Shown: piece after piece, positions 1-12,300 of the stretch | How positions within the stretch are numbered: position 1 is the stretch's first letter | Layout: every line of letters begins with the position of its first letter | NCBI GenBank assembly: GCA_022749755.1 | Contig: CM040444.1 | Span: 9,110,774 to 9,174,773 of the forward strand | Reading direction: 5' to 3' | Origin: Azadirachta indica | Taxonomy: Eukaryota > Streptophyta > Magnoliopsida > Sapindales > Meliaceae | Length of the DNA stretch: 64,000 nt | The notes under the pieces: generated by a model | Told to the model about the DNA's origin: nothing | Databases searched by the model: none | The model's input: the letters and a program-made list of their open reading frames with translations, nothing else | Position numbers and translations under genes: made by a program

Positions 1-911
1 TGAAAATTTTTAAAACAAAAAATTAAATTATTTTGGTTAATAAAATTGACATACCTAGTACTTAGCAGTCACTTGAATCTTGCAGCACAACAACAAAAAG
101 AATTTTAAGAATTTTTGGCCAGTAACTAGACCAAGTAAGAGAGTAATTAAGTTAAAATTAATTAGCACACATTTTTCTTTTCTTTGGACCATTCTATTTC
201 CTTTCCTCTTCTGTAACCCGACAGCAACATTTCTTCTCTTCTTTACCGGAGATGGAAATCTATTCGATCTTCGGTGGGATTTTCTTTTTTTCTCTCTGTT
301 TTTTATTTCTTTTTCAGTAATAATAGCATATTTCCACCTATATCCAGATCTATAGTTGTATATCTCCATCTGGCGAATTATATTCACTTTATGATGGTTT
401 ATTTTCACTCAGATCTACATCTGTGTTAGTTATGTATTTTTTTATCTGTTTATAAGGTTGTAGTAGTGTTCTCCCTTATATATGTAAGATTAATGAATTA
501 TGATGATAGATTTGGTGAGTTTATATTTTGGATCTGGGAGCTTCTCTACTATAACAAATATGTTGTGAGAGATTTGTGCAGTCTCAATAAAAAAGATCAC
601 CTCAAAGAAGGGAGAGTAGAAGATTGAAGGTATAGAAAATGTTTCAGAAAAGTTCTAACTTAAAATGTTTTTCTTGTGATTTAAAATTTCTCATCTTGTT
701 AGTATACTCAAAAAACACCAACTGAAAATTTGTTATTTCATTTTCTACTTATTCTTTAGAAGTTTTAAGATTTGATTAGTTATTAGTTATAATTAATCTT
801 TACAGCATATGTGCTGATATGGTTGTAAATCTGCTGATTGTACTACTTTCCTATATGAAATGAAAAAATAGTAATTAAGGTGTTGAATGAAGTCGCGGGA
901 TTTTGGGAGGC
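1..911. other. AT-rich intergenic DNA, no supported gene
   Basis: Overlapping short open frames exist on both strands near 55-408, but they are low-complexity (pyrimidine-rich on plus, purine-rich on minus) and show no recognisable domain. The stretch around 170-330 resembles a CT-rich 5' leader. A short ATG frame at about 251 meets stops within some twenty codons. No splice-consistent continuation was recognised. It could be the edge of a gene lying outside the window, but nothing here proves it. Confidence 0.5.
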
Positions 912-920
912 TAGAAAATA

Positions 921-2157
921 AGACTATTATCACTTTTTGCCCCTAAGGAATCTCATATCATCACTTAGATAGGTAAAATTCAAAAATAGACACACCTCCC
1001 CTAAACTCTTGACACTGTCAATTGACTTTAACAGATTTAATGTAATTACTTTTCTATCCTTCTAAAACATTTAAAGCAAATTACCTTTATTGTCTAACAT
1101 AAATTACTTATCCTTTTTTTTTTTAATGTAAGTTACTTATATTTGTTTAGTACAAATTATATTTCCTTTCTTTTCTACTTGCATCTTCTATTTTTTACCC
1201 AACAAATCTCACTAGCGATTCCCACATCTACCACACCACCGTACCTCATACCTCACTTTCAATTTTTTTTTTTACATAAAAACTTAAAATACATCAATAT
1301 ACAAATTATTGTCATATAATTTTAATTTAAATTCAAGCAAATTAATTATTAAAAATAAATTAACTCCTCCTCCTCTCCTCTAGGCTCTAACTATCCCACA
1401 ACTCCTTCTCCGACCATAACCCTCCACCATCACCCACCACACCTTTTCCCACCATATCCACCACACTCTCTCTGATTGTATCAATCACCACTACCTCCAT
1501 ATGCAACACTCATCACTCTAACCAAACCCACTATCACCATCCATCACTGCTTTAACCATACCATTACCTACCACCACCTCTCTTCATCGGCCTTCAACAG
1601 AATGCCTTCTACCTCATTCCCTTTTGTTCCTCTTTTTATCTAAGTTTTGGCTTGGCCGGTTATTCCATTTTTTCTGCTCAGGAAATGAGTTGTTGGGATG
1701 GAGATGGAGATGGGTTGTGTTCTTGTTTTGTAGAGGGTTCTGCAGAGAAGGAAGAAAGAAAGTTGAATACTGAAGCCAGGTAAGGACAAGGATAACTTGC
1801 GTGTGCACGTGAATATGCACTTCGTTGGACTAAAAGTAGAAAAAGTAAAAGCATAATAATTCGTTTTCTTTATTTTTTTAATGTTGTAATTAAGGAAAAA
1901 GAAATTTGTATTTAAGACTCTTTGACTATAATCAATGAGATTTCCTAAAATAATCACTTACTGCATAAGTGTTTTCAGCTCATTTATGGTAGTGACCTTT
2001 TGTTTTTAATTTATTTTTTAAAAGACCTAAATACCTTTTTTCTGTTAAGTCAACTACCGGTGTCAAAAGTATAGGAGCAGAGTTTACTTATTTTTCGATT
2101 TCATCCATCATAGTGATAAAACGAGATACCTCAGAGGAGAAAACTGATAATCTTCCT
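921..2157. mobile_element. Non-autonomous Mutator-like element (MULE) with long TIRs and 9-bp TSD
   Basis: The first ~125 bp (921-1045) and the last ~125 bp (2033-2157) are inverted copies at roughly 70% identity. Shared blocks include ATTATCA, the stretch around 985-1000 and the pair CTTGACACTG / TTTGACACCG followed by TTGACTT(T)AACAGA. The element is flanked by identical direct repeats TAGAAAATA at 912-920 and 2158-2166. Long TIRs with a 9-bp target duplication are the hallmark of the Mutator superfamily. The ~1.0-kb interior has no transposase. It holds a strongly pyrimidine-rich plus strand (1,360-1,620, many CCACC/CACCA runs) that could be captured host sequence, though I do not recognise its source. 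Mobilisation would need a transposase supplied in trans. Confidence 0.7.
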
Positions 2158-2166
2158 TAGAAAATA

Positions 2167-4220
2167 AAGTTAAAGTGGAGTGATTTTAGGGTTTTTATAT
2201 AGATTATTAACATTAAGGTCCCTATAATATTTAAAAACAAGCTATTTTGTTGAATATCATATATGCATGATAGTTAGCACCTTATTCTAAAAAAATAGAA
2301 GAAGAAAGACTATTTCTCCCTAAGCATATTTTTGTATGTATTTAAAATTAGTTTTTATAATATGCATTTAAAACCAATTATATATTAATAACACCTATAT
2401 ATCCTTATTAGTAATAATTATTTAATAAAAATTATTATTAACCCTTTAAAATTTAATAAAATATAATATATTTGTCAAAAGTATATTAATAAAACAAGTA
2501 TAATATTATTTTATAACTCATTAATATAAATTTTATTAATATTATTATTTTATAGTTCATTAATATAAATTTTATTTTTATACTTTTATAAGTTCACAAA
2601 AAGAACATAATAAAAAATAATTTATAATTATGTAAATATAATCTTATTTAAATAACTCTATCCAATATAATATGATAGGATATTATTATATTATTTTTAA
2701 TATTTTAAAATAAAATATACAATAAAAGGATATAATAATATCACAAAACTTTTTTTGAATATTATACATACAAACTATTACTATTACATTAGAAATTTGT
2801 TTGAAATTTTTGATGAAGTCGCGTATGGCACTTGAATGGCCATAGTATCACATAACTTGAAAGCAAATAATTGTTCTTCAAACTGATTTGTTTGTATGGC
2901 AACTAAGTTAGTGATAACAGTGAATAAGAGATTGGGAAAAATATGTGGACCTATTTTCTACTGTTTGAAAATAATAGGGACTAGTCAGATAATTTTCATT
3001 TCATTATATTCCAGCATTTCTTTCCTCTTCCCCGATATAGTTAATAGTCCTTTTTCTCAGTGCTCTCCACTCACAGCTCTTTTCTCTCTGCATATTTTAC
3101 CATTTGTGCAAACACACACACTTTTAAGGGTTAGTTTGAAATTACTATAAATTTAAAATAATCTACTTCTACTATATTTAAAAAAAATAGCTTTAAAAAA
3201 AACTAATTTAATATTTCATAAATTTTATATTTAAAAATGCTGTAAATTTGGAAAGCAATTTTGTCCATTTGGTAAATTTTGTTGTTAAAATATTGTAATA
3301 ATATAAATTACTAAAGTAAACATATAATATTTATTTGTCAACATATATTTAATATATAATTTATAACAAGAAAAATAAGTGTTTTTAGTATTGAATGATA
3401 TAATTTATCAACATTATTGAAGCAGATTTGATGATGGTTGTGCAACATTACTGATTAAAGTATGATATTCTATTTTAGAAAAATACAACAATACCTATAA
3501 GAAAATATATAAAAATTGTTTAAATACTTAAATCTTATTTAAAGACATTTTTTAATTTATATAATTTGTATAGATATATATATGAAATTACACATGTAGA
3601 TAAAATAGATTTTAAAAAATAAATTTTTTAAGAATAAGTAAATCTTGCTTTTCAAAATTTACGGGTAAAAAAATAAATTTTAAATAAAAGTGATTTTAAA
3701 AAAAATTACCAAATACATAAAAGAAAAAATTTTCAAAATAGCCTTAAATTTTTTCAAGTTTACATAAATAGTCTCTTGTAAAAAATTTTACCGACTTTAT
3801 CTAAAAGATATTTTTTGGATAAAAATATTCTCAATAGCTTACTTATAATTTTTTTAACAAAACCCTATTTTTTACTTTACTTTTTTTTATCAAACCAAAC
3901 CCTCATCTTTCAAAACCTTCACCTTTTTTTCAACAGCGACAACATCAGCGGCGAAGACAAGCGAGATAAATTGTGTGAAGAAGAGTTGATTCTAACTTAA
4001 TGATAGTAAACGGAAAAATAATTGAAAGAGTTTTTTAAACACAAATAATGAAAGAGTTTTTTTTTAGAATGATTTTTTTGGATATTAATAATATGAATGC
4101 ATTTGATTAGAATGGGAAGAAGTTTTATTTGGAAAATGAAGATTTTGTAAAATATTATGTTAATTTTGGCAGAGAAAGGCAGCTAAAATTTCGGGATAGT
4201 TTACCAAAAAGAGGACTAAT
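2167..4220. other. AT-rich intergenic DNA with a weak foldback (possible MITE)
   Basis: Most of 2,200-2,800 and 3,120-3,780 is A/T with few coding cues. Loosely inverted sequences containing ATTTGGTAAATTTT (about 3,268) and AAAATTACCAAATA (about 3,700) could be the ends of a ~450-bp MITE, but the arms are low-complexity. Open frames at 2,896-3,150, 3,815-4,000 and 4,129-4,314 have no recognisable domain. Confidence 0.4.
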
Positions 4221-4223
4221 TTT

Positions 4224-4313
4224 CAGGAAGCATCAAGTCTCAAAAATGAGTTTTTGCTCAGGCAACAATTATTGCTCAAGGAAAGACTTATTTTTGAGAC
4301 CTAATGCTTCTTG
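4224..4313. repeat. Imperfect 24-bp inverted repeat (hairpin)
   Basis: The arm at 4,224-4,247 contains GAAGCATCAAGTCTCAAAAAT. It is the reverse complement, with three mismatches, of the arm at 4,290-4,313, which contains TTTTTGAGACCTAATGCTTC. The loop is about 42 bp. Just downstream GGGCCC occurs twice (about 4,319-4,336) around TTTTAT. The pair may mark a transposon end or a small foldback element next to the TAA-rich tract. Confidence 0.6.
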
Positions 4314-4344
4314 AAAAAGGGCCCTTTTATGGGCCCCTTCAACA

Positions 4345-5080
4345 CAAAGTAATAATAATTAATATATATAATAAAATAGTTAATAAAATAATAATAAATA
4401 ATAATATATGAAAAATTAATTAATTAATAATAGTATTAATAATAAATTAATAATTCTATTTTTAATTATTCAATAATAATCAATAAACATAATTAATAAT
4501 AATATAATAGTAAATAATAAATAATAGTAGTAATAATAATTATTAAAATTACTAATTAATAATAATAATATGAGATCTAATAATAATAATAATAATCGAT
4601 TAATAATAATTAATTCATAACAATAAAGTAATAGTAATAATAATAATTAATAATAATAAATAAATAGTAATAATAATAATTAATAATAATAAAATAATAG
4701 TAATAATAATTATTACTAATAATATGAGATGTAATAAAAATAATTGATTAGTAATAATTAATAATAATAAATAATAGTAATAATAATTGATTATTAATAA
4801 TTAATAATGTAAATAATAATTTCAACAATAATAATAATTAATAAATTAATATTATTGTTAATAATAGTATTAATTAATTAATAAATAAAATAACATTAAT
4901 AATAATGATAATTGATTATTCATAATTAAAAATAATAGTAATAATAATTATTATTATTATTAATTATAATTAATAATAAAATAATAACGGTAATAATAAA
5001 TGATTAATTATAATAATAAAAAATAAAAGTAATAATAATAATTGATTAATAATAATAATAAAATATTTATATTATTACCT
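4345..5080. repeat. Degenerate TAA/AAT microsatellite tract
   Basis: About 730 bp is made almost entirely of TAATAATAA-type units broken by short TTAATTAATAAT runs and occasional unique words such as ATGAGATCTAA (4,569) and ATGAGATGTAA (4,725). The two near-identical words suggest larger internal duplications of the array. No coding content. Confidence 0.85.
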
Positions 5081-5257
5081 TGTAATTTTCTTATAAAATT
5101 GTTGTAATAATTTATTAATATATATAAAAATAAATAAAAGTATGAATGAATTTACCTTGTATTTAGTGCATAAATTATTATATTACGATTGTGTTATATT
5201 TTAGCATCAATATTATAATTAATATATTTAATTTATTTTTTCAGGTAAAAGGAAATG

Positions 5258-5935
5258 GCCAAGCCAAATAGGAAATTAAAAATTAATTCCGCCGATTACT
5301 TTCACGACAATCCCACATTACTATCTAAATTATAAATGTTAGACACGATTTGGGAGAGGCTCACCCCTTGACAAATTGAGCTTTTTGGAGAGACATATCT
5401 GAGACATTTTATAAACCTTAATGGCTTTTGCTTCTCTAGCAACCTGATTTATTATATGTTGCTGCATAAGGCATACGCACTGGGTGCTCATGATGAAATA
5501 TGGGTTTTAGTGGGTAGTTGATGTATTTGTTTTTCTTAGATCAAGTTTGGGCTTATTACAGGCTTGAGATTTGGCTATTATCCATTTAGGATAGTTGAGG
5601 GGAGCAATTGTTTGAAGGTCCAATATTTTGGAGGCGAAAATAATATTAAATTGCCTACGAGAACTTCAATTTTTAACAAATTGATGATTATGATGCTGTA
5701 AAATTATCATTATTTTTTTATGGAGCGTGTTATATTCGCGAGGGCCCATCGTAATTTTGCGGATATATGGTTGTTATGCATATTAGATGATTTGGATGAA
5801 TTTAATTAGTATCCTTGTGGTACTGCTGTTTGGCGATTGACATTCCAGTCTTTGCGCCGAGTCATAAGAAGACCCTTTACTAGGTATTGGAGTAGGGTTG
5901 ACGATGAAGAAAACTCAAAGTGTACATAAAAGCCA
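5258..5935 (+). pseudogene. Decayed DUF1985-domain transposon ORF
   Basis: Conceptual translation of the plus strand gives peptides typical of the plant DUF1985 domain: DEIWVLVGS, then LITGLRFGYYPFRIVEG near 5,550-5,600, and DLDEFN*YPCGTAVWRLTF near 5,790-5,860. The order and spacing match the family, where a conserved D-D-L-x-x-F-N-x-[YF]-P-W-G segment follows the helical part. At least four in-frame stops and a frame break show it is dead. DUF1985 is found in plant transposon proteins, often joined to a Ulp1-type C48 peptidase. No peptidase part is visible downstream, where the DNA becomes AT-rich after 5,940. The assignment rests on motif memory, not a search. Confidence 0.55.
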
Positions 5936-6179
5936 AGTAAATATTGAAATATTCAATATTAATTTATATTCATTATTGAATATTTTTCAATATTTTATTT
6001 TGATTTCAATTTAATTTATATTTCAAATATATAATATATAGATTTATATTAATAATTTTATGATCTTTATTAAAATTCTAGAATTTAGTTTATTAGAATT
6101 CTATTAAATAGATTATAATTATCTAATTTAGATAATTATTTTTTTAGATTATCATTATTTATAATAATCTAGTTTTATT

Positions 6180-7138
6180 GTTTTGTTCATTTTTCATTCA
6201 ATTTCCAAAAGTTTGATCCCTCCCTCTCTATTAAACATAAAATGTTTTGCTGAAGCCTCTAATCACTAGTTATTGTCTTCATCTCTATTATTTTTGTCTT
6301 TGATTTCATTTTGATTATTTTGAAGATTATAAATTTAATTATGAACTTGTTGTTGGTTATTGATATATTAGACTAAATTTTTATGTTTTAGGATCTTGAT
6401 GTAACTTAACTAAACTATATTTTGAGTAATTGTAGAACTTGTTAATGTTATTAATTTTTAGTCAGTTGTATTTTTTTCTTGCACTTAATGCTAATAGTTT
6501 GTTTCTTAATGAATTATTTGATTAGTTATAAATGAATGAGTCCTAGGGATAATTTAATTTATTCAAAGGATTTGAAAAACACAGTTTCGAATATTGAGAG
6601 TCTGGGAGGACCTCGGTAATTATATAATCATATTAACATTAGGGTATTAAGTAACCGGGAGGTTACTGAATCTTCAGGAGTTAATAATAGGTTAGCCTAA
6701 AAGAACGTGTAGTTAAATAGAGATATTGGTTAGGTTAATTATGCATAAGACCTAGTTTAACACTCGAGAGAGAGAACAAGTTAATTAGAACCTATGATTA
6801 GTGTACTATGAAAGCATCGCCAATTCTCAATCAGTAGAAATATGGTGAAGATTAGGTGGAATCAAGATCCTAGGACAATTTCTATATCAAATTCTATACA
6901 CTTACTTTATTAGCTTTAATTTTTTATTTTTAGTTTTGTAAATTAATTTAGTTGTTTTATATTTTTTTTATTTTTTCATTGATACAATTATTGTGTGCCT
7001 AGATAAAATTGATCTACCATAATTTAGTATTTAACTTAAAATTTCATAAAATTCACTTCTCGTGGGTGCATCAGTCCTTTTTTATCATTATACTACTTGT
7101 ACAAACCTGTATACTTGCAAGTTCTTTGGCGTCGTAAC
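6180..7138 (+). mobile_element. Ty3/gypsy LTR-and-leader remnant with primer-binding site
   Basis: The end of this stretch (7,040-7,137) follows the layout of Athila/Tat-lineage 5' ends: a CTCGTGGGTGCATC block, ATTATACTACTTGTAC, then TTGGCGTCGTAAC at 7,126-7,138. That last piece is a mutated form of the TGGCGCCGTTGCC primer-binding site used by these lineages (tRNA-Asp type). The upstream ~850 bp is probably LTR but its 5' end cannot be fixed. Coding sequence of a different, copia-type element begins immediately after, so the fragment is broken at or just past the primer site. Confidence 0.5.
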
Positions 7139-7144
7139 ACTTTC

Positions 7145-9810
7145 TTTCTCCAACCGTTACTTTGTAGCCAAATCCTCACATGAAGCATGTACAATCCTAA
7201 CCAACACTTACACCAGACTAGCTTAAGGACATATCAAGCACACAAAAGGCTTTCTCAAGAATATAACCAAAGGATCTCAAAGTGTCATTAAATTTTTTTA
7301 GACTGTAAAAGCACTTGCTATTGAATTGGCCATTCTTGGAGGACCGATTAATGATCAAGATCTCAAAGAAAAGATTATTGATGATGCTGATTACATGTAG
7401 TTGGTACGTGTTGCTTAAGCACAAGATAATCCAATCTCATTTGATGAACTTTATAAGAAATTGTTAAATTTTGAGGCATCCATTCAAGGTACTAAGTCTG
7501 ATCCATTTTATTTTCCTGCCTCTGTTAACCCAACAAGTCAAACTAGTACTAGCTCAGGTTCCTCCATTACTTCAAGCAACAATAGTTGGAAACCTTCCTC
7601 AAATTGTGGTCTCAATAACATGGGTTCAGCATCTATTGCCTCTTTTGGCATCCAACGTTGGAACTAATAAATGTGCTTGACCTCGTCCATGGCCCTACCT
7701 TGACTATTGTCAATTTTGTCGAATCTAAGTACATGTTGGTAAATGATATCCTTCATTCTATTTAGTACCAATTGAACAGACCTATAACACAAGTGCAGCA
7801 ACAAGATCAGCCATATCATCATGGCAACCAAGAGCTCACTTTGCTGCGAACACTTTTAATACTCCAGCACGGCTCTTAGACAATGGTGCTTCTTACCATG
7901 TCACTTCCAACTTGAGCAACCTACCCCTTTATGTACCATACACTAGCTTTGACGATATCATGATTGGAGATGGCACGGGTCTTCCCACAACCCACATGGA
8001 TTCCATTTCTCTTAAAATTCCTAGAGTTCATGTTTCTTTACATAACATTCTTTATGTACCTAACATGAAAAAAAAAAAAAACTTGATGTATCTCTCATAA
8101 TTTTGCGCTTCCAATAATGTCCCTCTTGAATTATTGCCATCTTATTTTTTGGTGAATGATCTTCATATGGGAACACTGTTTTTGAAGGGACAAAGTAAAG
8201 ATGGTATGTATGAGGTGCCGATATCATCATCCCTATTTGCATTTTCTAGCACCAAGACCACTTCATCTAAGTGGCATTACAGATTGAGACATCCTGCCTT
8301 TCCTATTTTAAAGCATATTATTTTAAGATATCATTTAGATTTATCATCTTCTCTTTCTTCTAATTTTTCATGTAATGCTTGTAGCTGCAATAAAAGTTAT
8401 AAAATTTCTTTTTCTAATTTTATTCTTGCCGCCACTCAATCTCTTCAATGATTTTCTCTAATATTTGAACTTCACCAATTGTTCTTTATAATGGTTTCAA
8501 TAATTTTTCTTGATCATTTTACCAAATATATTCGTTTTTATCCTCTCAAACAAAAATCGAAAGTAAAAGAATTTATTAGATTTAAAGCCATAGTTGAAAA
8601 ATATTGTAATTTAAGCATCAACACACTCTATTATGATAACAGCGGTGAATTTATTGCTCTTGCTAGTTTTTCCACTGCCAATGGCATATCTCACATTATT
8701 GAGATATCTTCACATTATTGAGACAGGTCTAACTTTACTTTCTCATGCATCACTTCTTTTGTTATATTGGTCTCATGCTTTTCCAAGTGTAGTGTTCCTA
8801 ATTAATCAAATGCCAATTTCAGCATTAAATTTCTTTTCCTTTTATGAAAAAGGTTCCTCTCTTAATTATTCAAAACTCAAAAGTATTTGGTTGTATATGT
8901 TATCCATGGATTAGGCCACGTACTTCACACGAACTTAGTCTTGTTATAAACCATATGTATTTCTTGGGTACTCTCTAACTCAAAAGGCATATTTTTGTTA
9001 TGATCCTTCCACTTAAAAATTTTATGTTTTAGGAATGCTAGAGTTGCTGAATCTATTTTCTTATGCATCTTTATCCATTCAATCTCTATGTACAGAGTTC
9101 AATACTAGCTCTACTTAGGTTCCGTCAATAATAAAAATTCATACGACTACTCATACAATCATCTAAAGTCGATATTCAAAAGAAATCTCGATGTGAAACT
9201 TCAACATTATCTTTGTGCAATGGACTATTACTAAAAGGTTGCCTTGACATAGCCTTTGTTGTTAATAAATTTTCTTAGTTCATGCATCAGCCTACAACCG
9301 TGCAATGGACTCTTATTAAAAGGTTGCTTTGTTATCTTTGTGGTACTATCAGTGGTTATCTTTAGCTCTTTAGAGACTCTCCCTTAGCCTTACATGCCTT
9401 GTTCGATGTTGACTAGCTAGGCTGGTAATAAGGATGATTTTTTCTCTACAGATGCGTATATTGTCTAGATCTTGGCTGATATCCAATCTTTTAGAGTTCA
9501 AAGAAGCAATGGATTGTCGCTCTTTCATCTACCTAAGTTGAATATAAGGTCATTTGAGTTTGTCCTTTGCTTCATGATCCTAAAGTTCAACTGTCATCCA
9601 GTCCAGTCATGTACTATGATAATATTGGGACCACTTAGCATCTAATTAATCTTGTTTTTCATTCACGAATGAAACATGTTGCTATTTTATTCGTGATCAA
9701 GTTCAGAATGGTTCTCTTTGGGTTGCACGTGTTTCTTCCTCAAATCAACTTGCTGATGCTCTCACAAAACCACTTCCTTAGGCAAAGTTTCTTCTTCTCA
9801 AGGAGAGCTC
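7145..9810 (+). pseudogene. Ty1/copia gag-pol relic
   Basis: Peptides appear in copia order. Gag comes first: GHIKHTKGFLKNITKGSQSV and PISFDELYKKLLNFEASIQ (7,205-7,490). The protease follows, with LLDNGASYHVTS in place of D-S-G-A (about 7,875). The gag-pre-integrase segment is KWHYRLRHPAFPILK (8,270). Integrase gives FLDHFTKYIRFYPLKQKS and DNSGEFI (8,500-8,660). A frameshift then leads to HASLLLLYWSHAFPSVVFLINQMP (8,740-8,820). The reverse transcriptase core is essentially missing. Sequence resumes in an RNase H-like block (9,290-9,550) and ends with the copia C-terminus SSNQLADALTKPLP (about 9,740-9,780). Many stops and frameshifts show it is old. Confidence 0.85.
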
Positions 9811-9827
9811 CACCTTGAAGGGGCTTG

Positions 9828-10640
9828 ACAGAGGAACTCCTCTTGTTTATTTGTAGATATCATTGTAGCTTATTTTATTTGAATTTTTTTTTGAATTCTT
9901 TATCTTTTAGTGTAGAAAAATTACAAACCACTAGAGTTCAATATGATTGTTGGGTCCTTTTTTATAAGTTTAACCATCACAAAAAAATAATTATTCATCA
10001 TCTTATCAATGTTATTTGACCAAGAGCTTGTATTTGAATCCTAGGAAAGCCTTTATCCTGTTAACATCAGCAATTGTGTCTTGACTTCTGCATAACCTAA
10101 AATAATGTAAGTGTTAATAGATCATAATTTAAATGGCAGATGGCAGAACTTGTTTCCAAGAACTTAAACGCAGAAAATTAGAAATCTTAAGAGTTAATAA
10201 AAGCCCAACCTATGAATAGGTATTAGTAAAAGTACCTTAAAGAGCAGCCTATTGTCATGCTCTCAAAACACATTCAACTGCCCCTACAATATTAACTAAC
10301 CAAGCAACAATGTTATTAGCAGTTTCTTGCAAGATCAGCCATTCAAATATTTCATGTTAAAACAAGATAATACCAACACAGAGGGCAATAGTTATTCACT
10401 AAATCCTAAATACATCAACAGTACATCGAAGTAAAAAAATGAGATGGATAGAAGTTTAAACCATTTTAGTCATAATAATGTATATTCAAACTAAATTATG
10501 ACGAACTAATATTTTCGGTATCTAGAAATCCCTTCGGGACCGGATTTGAATATGGAGACTACAACTAAGCCTTACATATTTATTAGAGATATCCTAAATA
10601 GATGGTTTATAGATGGTTTCAAGGGGATTTAAATAACAAT
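9828..10640. other. Possible copia 3' LTR remnant, then unassigned spacer
   Basis: A purine-rich GAAGGGGC just before TGACAG at 9,828 looks like a polypurine tract followed by an LTR start, as expected after the copia C-terminus ending at ~9,800. No second LTR copy is visible to prove this or to set its length. From ~10,030 to 10,640 the DNA is AT-rich, with no recognised domain. Confidence 0.35.
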
Positions 10641-10649
10641 AGACATTGT

Positions 10650-12300
10650 TGATGTGGAAAAATATCAACCATGGTGAGATGGGATACTAGGTGAGCTAGT
10701 ATCTAAACTAGAGATGAATGCTTAGTCAATGGTCTGAGCTCAGCTTTTCGCACCCATCTGACATCATTCGAGCCTCGAGGAGTCTTTGTAAGATAGTTTT
10801 TCATGGGTCTCTGAGCCATGAGCAAAGCAATCATGAACCATCCTTACCTAATATCCTCACTGACCCCAATCCCGAGTTAGACAAATCCTTTTACAACAAA
10901 GAACACGGTCAAAGGGGGCATGCCAGAGGTTTTTCTGTGAGCCCACTCCAACACTCAAGTTAGTCCCTTAAAGGTTTGAATTTAAAGCTCGACTTATGTA
11001 GCCCAAAATGGCGAACACAAAACATGCTCACATAGAAAGAAGACAGTTCACTAAAATGCATATAAGACACGTAAATATAGGGTCAATATGTCCCTTTATG
11101 GGGAAAGAATAGTGAATAAATGTCAAAAGTGTACCTATAATAAGTGTTCTAAGGTTGTTTTGAGAGAAACTTATAAACAAACAAAGTCTTCTTCTAGTTG
11201 TAGAGTGAGAAAGTATGAAGTGACTTGTGCTTCTAGTGAAAGAGACTAAAAACGAGCCAAAATATTAAGAGAGGGCCTCCTTTGACCTTGAGACAAGTAC
11301 CTTTATATATCTCACATTTATTGGTTTTTGATTGGTTGGAAAATGTTGTCCTAATTTCCTATATTTTACTTTCCTATATTTTTACCATTTGAAACCTTAT
11401 TTTAGACCTAAAACTAAGGACATGTGGTAAGTTGAGGTTAATTTTCAAGACTTTATCTAAGATTACATGCCACGTGGCATGATTTAATTCGAATAGGAAA
11501 TTATCTTATCCCTTATGTATACATGGCAGAAGATTATTCACTTTTATTTGTGGTCCCCAAAACACTTACAGCATCAGATGAGGCCCATTTTTAGCCTTTT
11601 AGTAGTTAAACTATATCCCTAGTTAGGTGACTATTTCAGGTGGTGTTAAGGTGGTTCCCCTAGATGATATATAACATAGGAAATCTTTTTCATACTTTTG
11701 GAAACAAGTTCCTTTAACTTTTGAGATTATTTCAGAGTGAGGTCCAGTCCTTTGTTCCCTTTTTTGTGCATTATTAGTTATAGGTTATGTGATATCCTTC
11801 ATGTGAACACCCTTTAAACTACTTGAAGTTATATTTCGCCTTAATAGGGTTTTCTCATAAGGTGGGTTTTAATATGAGCAAATTGTCCGTAGGTGCTAAC
11901 TAGAGCATCATGGGCTTACATATCGCCATGTGTCCGGCCTATTTTCACCTTATAACAGAGGTCCCCCAACTTCTAATGGCTAAGGAGATGGCAAAGGCAT
12001 TGGAAGCTTATAAGCGTTACTTGCTTGCATCACATCATGTCCCCTCCTCTTTAATGGTCTTACCCTTGCCACCTTATGGCATATGCATATCTCGGCACCT
12101 CCTTAAGGTGATTCAAGATAGTGGGGAATACATGTTTATGGCGAACAATATTTATGGCAAACAATATTTATGATAAATAACTTTCTAAAGTTGTCCTGCT
12201 CTTCCTTACTTGGGTAGAGCTTGGTGAAATTTCCACCTAATTTAGGGCAGAGCTAAGTGATAATCCCTCATGAGTTGGGAGTCTGTTCTTCTTCAGCTCG
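10650..12300 (-). mobile_element. 3' LTR region of the minus-strand Tat-type gypsy element
   Basis: Read on the minus strand, GAGATATATAAAGG at about 11,300-11,312 forms a good TATA box. It is followed by a ~200-bp transcribed-leader-like stretch rich in TCTCTC and ACTTTCTCAC. The region lies where the 3' LTR should be: beyond pol and the extra ORF in element orientation. The opposite LTR is not in the window because the element is truncated at its 5' side near 19,310. LTR limits are therefore estimates from a change in composition. Confidence 0.45.
11300..11313 (-). promoter_or_regulatory. TATA box of LTR promoter
   Basis: The minus-strand word TATATAAAGG sits about 200 bp upstream of the presumed leader of the Tat-type element's LTR. 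It is a canonical core-promoter element, and its position inside a retrotransposon LTR fits a U3/R boundary. Activity today is unknown, since the element is truncated. Confidence 0.45.

Noticed and set aside
55..408. Overlapping ~90-117-codon open frames on both strands
   Set aside because: Both come from one low-complexity purine/pyrimidine-biased stretch. There is no domain, and neither has supportive start context or splice continuation.
3265..3715. Possible MITE with ATTTGGTAA-type inverted ends
   Set aside because: The matching words are short and AT-rich. No target duplication was found, so chance pairing cannot be excluded.
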